Below, one piece after another: positions 44,695 through 52,504 of a stretch of 64,000 nucleotides of DNA. The stretch spans positions 177,192-241,191 of the forward strand of contig NZ_JAHTKU010000020.1 of the NCBI RefSeq assembly GCF_019192965.1, read 5' to 3'. Origin of the DNA: Nocardioides daeguensis (GTDB lineage Bacteria; Actinomycetota; Actinomycetes; Propionibacteriales; Nocardioidaceae). Each line of letters begins with the position of its first letter. The stretch's first letter is position 1. The translations under genes and the position numbers were made by a program. The notes beneath the pieces were generated by a model. The model saw only the letters and a program-made list of their open reading frames with translations, was not told the DNA's origin and made no database searches.

Positions 44695-45947
44695 GATGCG
44701 CTCCGTTCCGACGCCGTGGCGGCGCCGAGGTCGTGGTCGAGCCGGGCCGACTTGGTCTGGAGGTATCCGGCGTTCTGGGCGTTCGGCCTCACCCGGAGCG
44801 GAACGCGCTCGGAGATGGTGATGCCGTAGCTGGAGAGACCGGCGAACTTGGCCGGGTTGTTGCTCATCAGGCGGATCGACGAGACGCCGAGGTCACGCAG
44901 GATCTGGGCCCCGACGCCGTACTCGCGGCTGTCTACCGGAAGCCCCAGGGCGAGGTTGGCGTCGACGGTGTCGAGATCCTCTTCGTCCTGCAGCTGGTAG
45001 GCCCGCAGCTTGTGGGTGAGCCCGATCCCTCGTCCCTCGTGCCCCCGCAGGTAGAGGACGACACCGCAGTTGGCCTCGGCCACGGTCTGCAGCGCGAGCT
45101 GCAGCTGCTCTCCGCAGTCGCAGCGCCGGGAGCCCAGGACGTCCCCGGTGAGGCACTCGGAGTGAACCCTGACGAGCACGTCGGCCTTGCCGGTGAGATG
45201 GCCCCGCAGGAAGGCGACGTGCTCGACCCCGTCGATCTGCGAGCGGTAGGTCGCCGCATAGAACTCGCCGAAGTCGGTCGGCACCCGAGCCGCGGCCGTG
45301 CACGTCACGAGCGTCTCGCGTGCCATGCGGTAGGCGACCAGGTCGGCGACCGAGACCAGCACCAGTCGGTGCTCGCGGGCGAAGCGCACCAGGTCGGGCA
45401 TCCGCGCCATCGTCCCGTCGGGATTGGTGATCTCGGCGAGGACGCCGGCCGGGTGGAGCCCTGCCATCGCGCACAGGTCGACCGCAGCCTCGGTGTGACC
45501 GCTTCGCTGCAGCACGCCTCCGGGACGTGCCCGCAACGGGAAGAGATGTCCGGGCTTGCTGAACTGGTCGCCCGAGACGAACGGGTTGGCGAGGGCACGG
45601 GCGGTGATCGCCCGGTCCGCCGCAGAGATGCCGGTCGTCGTCACCCCCTTCAGGTCGACCGACACGGTGAAGGCCGTCCCGCGCGGGTCGTCCGCCGCCT
45701 CGACCATGGGAGGCAGCCCGAGCTCGTCGAGCCGCTCGCCCGTCATCCCCACGCAGACCAGCCCGCTCGTGTGCTGCACGATGAAGGCCATGGTCTCTGC
45801 CGTCATCAGCTCGGCGGCACAGATGAGGTCGCCCTCGTTCTCGCGGTCGTCGTCGTCGAAGACGACGACGGGCTGACCCAGGCGGAGCTGCTCGAGGGCA
45901 GCCTCGACGCGCGCCACGCCGTCGCGCCGGTCTGCGTAGGGATGCAT
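44691..45947 (-). CDS. ribBA: RibBA: DHBP synthase / GTP cyclohydrolase II
   Basis: This 418-aa bifunctional enzyme provides both precursors for riboflavin synthesis. The N-terminal RibB half (about 1-205) has DDDDRENEGDLICAAE near residue 30 and LRARPGGVLQRSGHTEAAVDL near 145. The C-terminal RibA half has the zinc cysteines in SECLTGDVLGSRRCDCGEQL, then RGHEGRGIGL and SNNPAKFAGL. No other riboflavin genes are here. Coupled to a flavin reductase, it probably boosts flavin supply (FMN, or the F420 route's shared precursor) when the pathway is on. Confidence 0.95.
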   Translation of the reverse strand: MHPYADRRDGVARVEAALEQLRLGQPVVVFDDDDRENEGDLICAAELMTAETMAFIVQHTSGLVCVGMTGERLDELGLPPMVEAADDPRGTAFTVSVDLKGVTTTGISAADRAITARALANPFVSGDQFSKPGHLFPLRARPGGVLQRSGHTEAAVDLCAMAGLHPAGVLAEITNPDGTMARMPDLVRFAREHRLVLVSVADLVAYRMARETLVTCTAAARVPTDFGEFYAATYRSQIDGVEHVAFLRGHLTGKADVLVRVHSECLTGDVLGSRRCDCGEQLQLALQTVAEANCGVVLYLRGHEGRGIGLTHKLRAYQLQDEEDLDTVDANLALGLPVDSREYGVGAQILRDLGVSSIRLMSNNPAKFAGLSSYGITISERVPLRVRPNAQNAGYLQTKSARLDHDLGAATASERSAS

Positions 45948-45971
45948 GGTCGCTCTCCTCCGTGCTGAGGA

Positions 45972-47477
45972 TCAGGCCGGGGTGCCGAGCACCAGGGCGT
46001 AGGCCTTGTTCTCGACGCCGCCGGACCGGTCGACGGAGATGTACTTCTGCTCCGTGTAGGCGTCGAGCGCGTTCGGCCCGCCCTCGCGGCCCAATCCGCT
46101 CTGCTTGTAGCCACCGAACGGGTAGGCCGGGTGAAGCACGTGCCAGTCGTTGACGTAGACCATGCCGGCCTCCAGCTGCCGGGCGACGTCGAGGACGCGC
46201 GTCTCGTCGGTTCCCCACACGCCGGCGGACAGGCCGTACTCGGTGTCGTTGGCGATGGCGATCGCCTCCTCCACGGTGTCGTAGGTGAGCACGCTGAGGA
46301 CCGGACCGAAGACCTCCTCGCAGGCGACCGTCATGTCGGGCGTGACGTCGGTCAGGACCGTGGGCTCGACGAAGTAGCCGTGAGCGAACTCGGCGCCCTC
46401 CGGCGCACCGCCGCCCACCGCCACCTTCGCGCCCTGCGTCTCGGCCTTCGCGATGTGGGCCAGGACGCGGTCGCGCTGGTCGGCCGTGATCAGCGGCCCG
46501 ATGTCGGTGGCGAGGTCCAGCGGGTCGCCGATCCTCATCGTGCTGACCCGGGCGACCAGGCGCTCGACGATCTCGTCCTTCCGCGAGCTCGGGACGAGGA
46601 GCCGCGTACCGGCCTCGCACGCCTCACCGTTGTTGGCCATGCACGCATAGATGGCGCCGTCGATGGCGACGTCGAGGTCGGCGTCGTCCAGCAGGATGTT
46701 CGGGCCCTTGCCGCCGAGCTCGAGGGTGACCCGCTTCATGTTGTCCGCCGAGGCGCCGAGGATGCTCTTCCCGACCTCGGTGGATCCGGTGAACCCGACC
46801 TTGCGGACGTCCGGGTGCTGGCTGAGACGCGCGCCGGCGTCGTGGCCCTCGCCGACGACGACGTTGAGAACGCCCTTCGGCAGGCCGGCGGCCTGGAACG
46901 CCTTGGCCAGCTCCAGCGCCAGCAGGGGAGCATGCTCGTCGGGCTTGAGGACGACGGTGTTGCCGGCGGCCAGGGCCGGCGTGACCTTCCAGACGATCGT
47001 GAGGAGCGGGATGTTCCAGGGGACGATCGCGGCGACCACGCCCAGCGGCTCGCGCCGCAGGATCCCCTCCGCCGGCACCGGACCGATCTCCGGGCCGGCC
47101 TTCTCGAACTCGTACTCGGCAGCCTGCGCGGCGATGAACTGCATGTTGGCGATCGACAGTCCGACGTGGAGCGCGCCGGTCACGCGGATGGTCGCGCCGT
47201 TCTCTCGGCTCTGCAGCGCGGCCAGCTCCTCGAGCCGGCCGCCCAGGTCAGCGGCGACGGCGTTGATCAGCGCCGCGCGGTCGGCCGGCGCCGTGTTGCG
47301 CCAGGTGCCCTCGGCGTGCGCGGCCTTGGCTGCGGCGACCGCCGCGTCGATCTCGGCCACGCCGCCCTTGGCGACGGTCGCGACCAGCTCGCCGGTGGCA
47401 GGGCTGCGCACCTCGAGCACCTGGCCGTTGTCGACCCACTCGCCGTTGATGTGGTTGCCGTAGTGCGGAACGCTCAT
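45972..47477 (-). CDS. NAD(P)-dependent aldehyde dehydrogenase
   Basis: This 501-aa enzyme oxidises an aldehyde to its acid. It has VPWNIPLLTIVWKVTPALAAGN near residue 145, FTGSTEVGKSI near 225, ELGGKGPNILLDDAD near 250, and the catalytic Cys in NNGEACEAGTR near 285. FGGYKQSGLGREGG near 468 is also standard. With the acyl-CoA synthetase just upstream, it suggests an alcohol or aldehyde substrate that is oxidised and then activated. GAGAGCAGACC precedes the ATG. Confidence 0.95.
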   Translation of the reverse strand: MSVPHYGNHINGEWVDNGQVLEVRSPATGELVATVAKGGVAEIDAAVAAAKAAHAEGTWRNTAPADRAALINAVAADLGGRLEELAALQSRENGATIRVTGALHVGLSIANMQFIAAQAAEYEFEKAGPEIGPVPAEGILRREPLGVVAAIVPWNIPLLTIVWKVTPALAAGNTVVLKPDEHAPLLALELAKAFQAAGLPKGVLNVVVGEGHDAGARLSQHPDVRKVGFTGSTEVGKSILGASADNMKRVTLELGGKGPNILLDDADLDVAIDGAIYACMANNGEACEAGTRLLVPSSRKDEIVERLVARVSTMRIGDPLDLATDIGPLITADQRDRVLAHIAKAETQGAKVAVGGGAPEGAEFAHGYFVEPTVLTDVTPDMTVACEEVFGPVLSVLTYDTVEEAIAIANDTEYGLSAGVWGTDETRVLDVARQLEAGMVYVNDWHVLHPAYPFGGYKQSGLGREGGPNALDAYTEQKYISVDRSGGVENKAYALVLGTPA

Positions 47478-47509
47478 GGTCTGCTCTCTTCTCTCGGGTG
47501 GGTGGTGGC

Positions 47510-49069
47510 TCAGCCGACCTGGCGGTCGCGGCCCTGCCAGAACGGGGCCCGCAGGGTCTTCTTGTCGACCTTGCCGGCGGGGTTGACCGGCAGCTCGTCG
47601 ACGAAGTCGACGGTCTTCGGGGAGGGGATCGCGCCGAGCTCGGCCTTGACCTGCGCCTGGATCTCCTCGGAACTGACCTCGGCACCCGGCTTGCGGACGA
47701 CGAAGGCGTGCACCGCCTCGCCCCACTTCTCGTGCGGGATGCCGATCACGGCTGCCTGGGCGACGTTGGGGTTGGTGACGATCACGTCCTCGACCTGGCG
47801 TGGGAAGACGTTGAAGCCGCCGCTGACGACCATGTCCTTCTTGCGGTCGACGATGTAGAGGAAGCCGTCCTCGTCGAGCTTGCCGATGTCGCCGGTGTGG
47901 ACCCATCCGCCCCGCAGCGCCTCGGCGTTGCGGGACGCGTCGACGTACCCGAGCATCTGGCCGAGCTGGCGCGAACACACCTCGCCGACCTCGCCCACGG
48001 GCAGCGCGTTGTCGTCGTCGTCCTGGATGGACACCTCGACGTAGGGGATCGGGCGCCCACCGGACGCCAGCCGCTCGATCGCCTCGTCGCTGTCGACGCG
48101 GTGGTCGGTCTTGCGCAGGCACGAGACGTACCCGGGCTCGGTGCCGGCGTAGGCCTGGATGAAGATCTGGCCGAAGACCTCCAGCGCCTGGCGCAGCCTC
48201 TCGGGAGAGATCGGCGAGCCGGCGTACAGCATGGTGTGCAGCGAGGAGAGGTCGTAGTCGGAGCGGCGCGGGTGGTCGAGGAGCAGGTAGATGATCGTCG
48301 GGACCACGGCGGTGGCGGTGACCTTGTAGCGCTCGATGCTCTGCAGGAGCGGCTCGACCTCGAGGCCGTGGAGCATGACGTTGGTGCCGCCACGGAGGAA
48401 GGTCGGCATCACGAAGATCTGGGTGTAGTGCGTGAGCGGCGCTCCGTGGGCGAAGACCTCGCCCCAGCGGGTGTCGCCGATCTCGAGACCGGCGGTGATG
48501 CTGTAGTGCCCCCAGGTGAAGTGCGACTGGACGACACCCTTCGGCTCACCGGTGCTGCCGGAGGTGAAGAGGACGTAGCACTCGTCGTGCTGGTCGATCT
48601 CGACCACGGGACGGCCGGCGGGCTGCTTGTCGACGAGAGTCGTGAAGTGGTGGTCGCCGGACTCGCTGGCATCCCCACCGACGCGGATGAAGGTGGTCAG
48701 CTGCGGCAGTTCCTCGCGCATCGCGGCGACGACGTCGTCGAGCGAGGCGTGGTAGATCAGCGCCGTCGCCCCGGTCTGGGCGAGGTTGGCCTGGTGGACC
48801 GACGCGGAGGCCCGGGTCGGCATCTGCACGAGGACGGCGCCGGCCTTCCAGATGCCGTGCTGGCTGGGGATGATCTCGAGGCAGTTCGGAAGCAGCAGGC
48901 CGACCCGCTGCCCCTTCTCCACGCCGAGCGACAGGAGCGCCGAGCCGATCCTGTCGGAGAGGTCGCGCAGCTCCTGGTAGGTCAGCTGGCGCTCGTCGTC
49001 GATGATGGCGACCTGGTCGCGGTAGTAGCCACAGGCCCTGTCCAAGACGTCCGGGAGTGTGCCCCACAT
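47510..49069 (-). CDS. Acyl-CoA synthetase (AMP-dependent ligase)
   Basis: This 519-aa enzyme activates a carboxylic acid with ATP and CoA. It has the AMP-binding motif YVLFTSGSTGEPKGVVQSH near residue 172, YAGTEPGYVSC near 300, GGWVHTGDIGKLDEDGFLYIVDRKKDMVVSGGFNVFP near 395 (positions given; motif longer than shown pieces), and the C-terminal lysine in NPAGKVDKK. It is the first gene of the 27-kb run, with GGCAGGAACC before the ATG, and would load the imported substrate onto CoA. Confidence 0.92.
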   Translation of the reverse strand: MWGTLPDVLDRACGYYRDQVAIIDDERQLTYQELRDLSDRIGSALLSLGVEKGQRVGLLLPNCLEIIPSQHGIWKAGAVLVQMPTRASASVHQANLAQTGATALIYHASLDDVVAAMREELPQLTTFIRVGGDASESGDHHFTTLVDKQPAGRPVVEIDQHDECYVLFTSGSTGEPKGVVQSHFTWGHYSITAGLEIGDTRWGEVFAHGAPLTHYTQIFVMPTFLRGGTNVMLHGLEVEPLLQSIERYKVTATAVVPTIIYLLLDHPRRSDYDLSSLHTMLYAGSPISPERLRQALEVFGQIFIQAYAGTEPGYVSCLRKTDHRVDSDEAIERLASGGRPIPYVEVSIQDDDDNALPVGEVGEVCSRQLGQMLGYVDASRNAEALRGGWVHTGDIGKLDEDGFLYIVDRKKDMVVSGGFNVFPRQVEDVIVTNPNVAQAAVIGIPHEKWGEAVHAFVVRKPGAEVSSEEIQAQVKAELGAIPSPKTVDFVDELPVNPAGKVDKKTLRAPFWQGRDRQVG

Positions 49070-49130
49070 GGTTCCTGCCTTCTCGGGGATCGAATGCTGC
49101 TCGGGGTCTGGCCCGTCGCTGCGTCTCGGG

Positions 49131-49210
49131 TGATGTGCGTCACGAACGTAGGTGTCCGGCGAGGGGGGCCACGACATCCCGGAGGAGGAAGCCAACCCCC
49201 CCTTGGGGTG
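49131..49210 (-). promoter_or_regulatory. Control region of the Mce/acyl-CoA operon
   Basis: Between the SnoaL-like gene's terminator and the synthetase start lies the only sizeable leader for the operon. It contains TGATGTGCGTCA (49131-49142), one base from the dyad at 18738-18749 before the Mce-associated genes. It also has a C-run/G-run element, CCCCCCCTTGGGGTG (49196-49210), similar to elements at 50357 and 59551. No convincing -35/-10 pair was found. Confidence 0.4.
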
Positions 49211-49236
49211 AACCCCTCCCTCCTTCTCCGGACGCG

Positions 49237-49271
49237 CCACGGGCCGGGAACCAGTGGTTCCCGGCCCGTGG
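49237..49271 (-). terminator. Strong hairpin terminator after SnoaL-like genes
   Basis: A perfect 16-bp stem (49237-49252 with 49256-49271) with a 3-nt loop stands 16 bp past the stop at 49288. It separates the SnoaL-like genes from the downstream Mce operon on the same strand. Confidence 0.8.
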
Positions 49272-49287
49272 TCGTCGCACCTGGAGG

Positions 49288-49749
49288 TCAGAGGAGCGAC
49301 GCGGGGTCGAAGCCCTCTTCCCAGTAGTGGGGGGTGATGATCGGGACGCCGAGCTGCTGGAAGAGCGGGTTCTCGTTGACGAAGCTCGACTCGAGGACGA
49401 TCTTCCCGGCGTCGTCGAACTGGAGGAAGGTCGAGCCCTTGCTGCTCAGCGTCTTGCCCCCGGTCGGCAGGCCGCGGTACGTGTCGGCGTCCACGGTGTA
49501 GTCCCAGTGGATCATCAGGTGCCCGTTGCCGGCGAAGGCTTCGGTCACCGTGATGCGCTGCCGGCCGTCGCCCCACATGCCGATCTCCTGCTCGAACTCG
49601 GCGTCGGTGGAGACGGTGTCGCCGAGGTGGTCGTTGACCTTGCGGCCCTCGATGGCGAACTCCTCCGCCGCGGCGTAGAGCGCCCGGTGGGCGGCGAGGT
49701 CGTTGAGCCGGGTGTCGGCCCACTTCTTGGCGTACGCGATGTCGGTCAT
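49288..49749 (-). CDS. SnoaL-like/NTF2-fold protein, second
   Basis: This 153-aa protein is predicted to have a cone-shaped NTF2-like fold (SnoaL or ketosteroid isomerase-like). Sequence cues are a helical start (AYAKKWADTRLNDLAAHRALY), DYTVDADTYRGLPTGG near residue 83, and a strand-rich end. Such proteins are often cyclases, isomerases or hydratases of polyketides and steroids. It lies 23 bp after another protein of the same length (153 aa) and probably arose from it or works with it. Active residues cannot be assigned. Confidence 0.6.
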   Translation of the reverse strand: MTDIAYAKKWADTRLNDLAAHRALYAAAEEFAIEGRKVNDHLGDTVSTDAEFEQEIGMWGDGRQRITVTEAFAGNGHLMIHWDYTVDADTYRGLPTGGKTLSSKGSTFLQFDDAGKIVLESSFVNENPLFQQLGVPIITPHYWEEGFDPASLL

Positions 49750-49772
49750 GGTGCTGGTCCTCTCGGGAGTCG

Positions 49773-50234
49773 TCAGGCGAGCGCGGGCTCGGCGGCGGGG
49801 AAGGGCGTGCTGGTCACGCCGGGGAACCCGACGTCGTGGAGGATCGAGCCGGAGTCCCACCACGACGATTCGCGGACGATCTGGCCCTGCTCGTTGTAGA
49901 CGTGGAAGGTGTGGCCCTGCGCGAAGAAGGGCTTGTCCTTGACGTCGATGCCGATGAAGTTCGCGCAGTCCTCCGGCGTCCACTCCCAACGGATCAGGCC
50001 GCTGCGGTGGTCGCCCTCGTAGCCCCGGATTCGGAAGTTGTGCACGCCCAGGCCGTTCTCGCGGTCCTTGTTGGCGTACAGCACGAAGATCCGGCCCAGG
50101 TCGCCCTTGTCGCGGATCTGGTACTGGTCGAGGATCGGGTCCTCGAAGACGAAGTCGTCTGCGTAGAGCTCGCAGATCGCGTCCGCACTCTCCCGGAACG
50201 CCTTCAGCCACTTGACGGCAAACGCGTAGTTCAT
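49773..50234 (-). CDS. SnoaL-like/NTF2-fold protein, first
   Basis: This 153-aa protein begins with an NTF2-type helix (AFAVKWLKAFRESADAICELYADDFVFEDPIL), the classical SnoaL/ketosteroid isomerase entry, in which D/E residues point into the cavity. It continues with GLIRWEWTPEDCANF near residue 78. The ATG at 50234 follows GAGACC with a GAGG site. It is divergent from the SCP2-like gene. A role as an isomerase or hydratase of a cyclic substrate is plausible but unproven. Confidence 0.68.
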   Translation of the reverse strand: MNYAFAVKWLKAFRESADAICELYADDFVFEDPILDQYQIRDKGDLGRIFVLYANKDRENGLGVHNFRIRGYEGDHRSGLIRWEWTPEDCANFIGIDVKDKPFFAQGHTFHVYNEQGQIVRESSWWDSGSILHDVGFPGVTSTPFPAAEPALA

Positions 50235-50566
50235 GAGGTCTCCTCGTTGATGTTCCTCGGGCGAGGTCCGGCGCCCCGGTGGCACCCGAACCAGGGCTCC
50301 GACGCTAGGTGGGCCGGATGTTGCGTACTTCACACCGCGGGATGAAGGCCGCCCGCCACCCGAGGGGCACCCGACCCGGCGACAGGGCACCCCGGCGCGG
50401 GACGCACGCGGGTACGGCACACCCGGAAGGACGTGAAAGTGCCACCTCGCGGGTGACGCCGGACACAGGCGTGCGCGCCTAGTTTCGGCAGCGCCGGCCA
50501 TCCGGATCGGCACCGCATCCCAGGCATCCCGAGCTCTTCGCCCGGGTCTCACCAGGAGGTTCCACG
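50235..50566. promoter_or_regulatory. 332-bp divergent intergenic region
   Basis: This region separates the SnoaL-like pair from the SCP2/ACAD pair and must hold both promoters. It contains CACCCGAGGGGC at 50357-50368, a relative of the C-run/G-run elements at 49196 and 59551. No coding sequence was supported, and no standard -35/-10 pair was convincing. Confidence 0.35.
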
Positions 50567-50980
50567 TTGAGCACGTTCAAGGACGCCGACGAGGTCTACG
50601 CCTACATCGGCAAGGCCATGGAGGCCTGCGTCGTCGAGCCCGCCTTCGTCGAGGCGACGAAGGACGGATCCCTCGTCGTCAAGATCATCCAGACCGCTCC
50701 GGACGCGACGATCCTCGTCGACTTCCCGGGTCAGAAGGTGCTGTGTGGCGACGCTGCGGTCGACGCGCCGTCGACCGTCCAGCTGCGGATGAGCTCGGAC
50801 AACGCCAACCGCTTCTGGCAGGGCAAGCTCAACTTCACCCTCGCCATGGCGCAGCGGAAGATCAAGCTCGAGGGCAAGCGCTCGACCGCGCTCGGCCTCC
50901 TGCCGCTCACCGGTCCGATCTTCGACACCTACAAGACCATCCTCGCCGACGCCGGCCGCACCGATCTCATCGTCGACTGA
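50567..50980 (+). CDS. SCP2-like lipid-binding domain protein
   Basis: This 137-aa protein resembles the sterol carrier protein 2 fold. It has GSLVVKIIQTAPDATILVDF near residue 33, a central strand set, and the typical FWQGKLNFTLAMAQRKIKLEG near 85, where SCP2 proteins bind acyl chains or sterols. A TTG start with AGGAGG seven bases upstream is used. It precedes an acyl-CoA dehydrogenase by 41 bp and could present a lipid CoA ester to it. Confidence 0.78.
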   Translation: MSTFKDADEVYAYIGKAMEACVVEPAFVEATKDGSLVVKIIQTAPDATILVDFPGQKVLCGDAAVDAPSTVQLRMSSDNANRFWQGKLNFTLAMAQRKIKLEGKRSTALGLLPLTGPIFDTYKTILADAGRTDLIVD

Positions 50981-51021
50981 CCGCGCCACCGCCCGCTCGG
51001 CACACACCACAGGAGCTACAC

Positions 51022-52257
51022 ATGAGCGACAAGATGACCGAGGACGAGTTCGAGGCGGCCTTCGCCGCCGCCACCGAGCTCTCGGAGTACTTCCGTGAGA
51101 TCGGCCCGGATTGCGACGTCAAGAACAAGTTCCCGAAGCAGTCGATCGCCAAGTTCAAGAAGAGCGGCCTCGTGGCCCTCAACGTCCCCAAGGAGTACGG
51201 CGGCCTCGGCGCCGACATCCTGCAGACGTCGAAGATCATCAGCGAGCTCTCGCGCGGCGACTCGGCCATCACCTTGGCCTACAACATGCACTTCATCATG
51301 GTCGGCATGTGCATGGGCCTGTTCAGCGAGGCCCAGAACAAGGAGTGGCTGGGCCGGGTCGCGGACGGCGACATCGTGTTCGGTCCCTTCTCGGAGCAGC
51401 GAGCCGGGTTCTCCGGACTCGCCGACATGACCGCGGTCCCGCAGCCCGAGGGCGGCTGGCGCCTGTACGGCAAGAAGGTATGGGGCACGCTGTCCGAGGC
51501 GGCCAACATCGTCACGACCAACGCGACCATCACCGACGCCGACGGGAACCTGCCCGACACCTTCGAGGAGCGCGTCGAGCAGGAGAGCTTCTTCGTCGCG
51601 GAGTTCAAGGTCGACGCCAAGGGACAGGGCGACGGGGTGCGGATCGAGCGCACCTGGGACGCCCTCGGCATGCACGCCACCGGGACCCACACGATCCACT
51701 TCGAGGGCTTCTACGTGCCCGAGGACGGCTTCGTCTGCTCGTGGCGCGGTGGTGCCTTCGGCGTCCTCGAGTGGGCCTCGCTGATGTTCGCGAGCATCTA
51801 CCTCGGCATGCAGTACCGCGTGCTGGAGGAGGCACGGGCCGTCCTGTCGAAGAAGACCCTCGGGGCGACCTTCGGCGCCATCGCGGCCGCCGAGACCAAG
51901 GTCGCGAACGTCGGCCACATCATCGACGGCATCGGCGACATGGCCAGCCGTGTGGAGCTCTCCCGCCGCGTGGTCCACCGCACCTGCCAAGAGCTCGTCG
52001 ACGGCTACGACGACAACTGGCCCGTCGAGCTGCGCTTCCCCTACATCGGCCTGGCGAAGACCTTCACGGCCGAGAACGTCATGTACATGACCAAGCGGGC
52101 GATGAGCCTCGTCGGTGGCTCGTCGTTCCGCCGCGGCGCCATCTTCGAGCGCCTCTACCGGGACTCCGCGGCATCCATGTTCCAGCCCCTCAACGCCGAC
52201 CAGTCGTGCACCTACATCGGCGAGCAGCTGTTGGCGCCCGAGGAGCTCAGCGACTGA
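51022..52257 (+). CDS. Atypical acyl-CoA dehydrogenase
   Basis: This 411-aa flavoprotein has the family fold: KSGLVALNVPKEYGGLGAD near residue 48, GWRLYGKKVWGTLSEAANIV near 148, and a C-terminal helical bundle. The usual TEPxAGSD flavin loop is replaced by GPFSEQRAGFSGL, and the final GG-GY-E segment is altered (SLVGGSSFRRGAIFERLYRD), so substrate or reaction may differ. AGGAG precedes the ATG. It ends before a strong terminator. Confidence 0.88.
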   Translation: MSDKMTEDEFEAAFAAATELSEYFREIGPDCDVKNKFPKQSIAKFKKSGLVALNVPKEYGGLGADILQTSKIISELSRGDSAITLAYNMHFIMVGMCMGLFSEAQNKEWLGRVADGDIVFGPFSEQRAGFSGLADMTAVPQPEGGWRLYGKKVWGTLSEAANIVTTNATITDADGNLPDTFEERVEQESFFVAEFKVDAKGQGDGVRIERTWDALGMHATGTHTIHFEGFYVPEDGFVCSWRGGAFGVLEWASLMFASIYLGMQYRVLEEARAVLSKKTLGATFGAIAAAETKVANVGHIIDGIGDMASRVELSRRVVHRTCQELVDGYDDNWPVELRFPYIGLAKTFTAENVMYMTKRAMSLVGGSSFRRGAIFERLYRDSAASMFQPLNADQSCTYIGEQLLAPEELSD

Positions 52258-52280
52258 CGCTTCGACCCGGCGTCAACCCC

Positions 52281-52334
52281 GCCCGCCCGCGTCCACCACC
52301 TACCGGAGGTGAGACGTGGGCGGGCCCTGTTTTT
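52281..52334 (+). terminator. Rho-independent terminator after ACAD
   Basis: A 13-bp stem (52281-52293 with 52313-52325, one G-U pair), with an inner hairpin, is followed by CTGTTTTT. This is one of the few true U-run terminators in the window. Confidence 0.85.
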
Positions 52335-52504
52335 CCGCGGCGTCCGGGGCCGGACCGGATCGCCCCTGAGAAGGAGGAAGTTGACCGCGCAGGGTGATGG
52401 ACGCCACACGAGCGGACCCTACGGTCGCAGTGCCTGCGGCGTTGCGGTGGCTCGCCGAGGACCGAGTGCCGACCAGGCATGACAACGAGAGCGAGGAACA
52501 CACC

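Noticed and set aside
52397..52504. An upstream ATG at 52397 that would add 36 residues to AveC-like copy 2.
   Set aside because: The added residues are not hydrophobic, have no counterpart in copy 1, and the ATG at 52505 has a better ribosome site.
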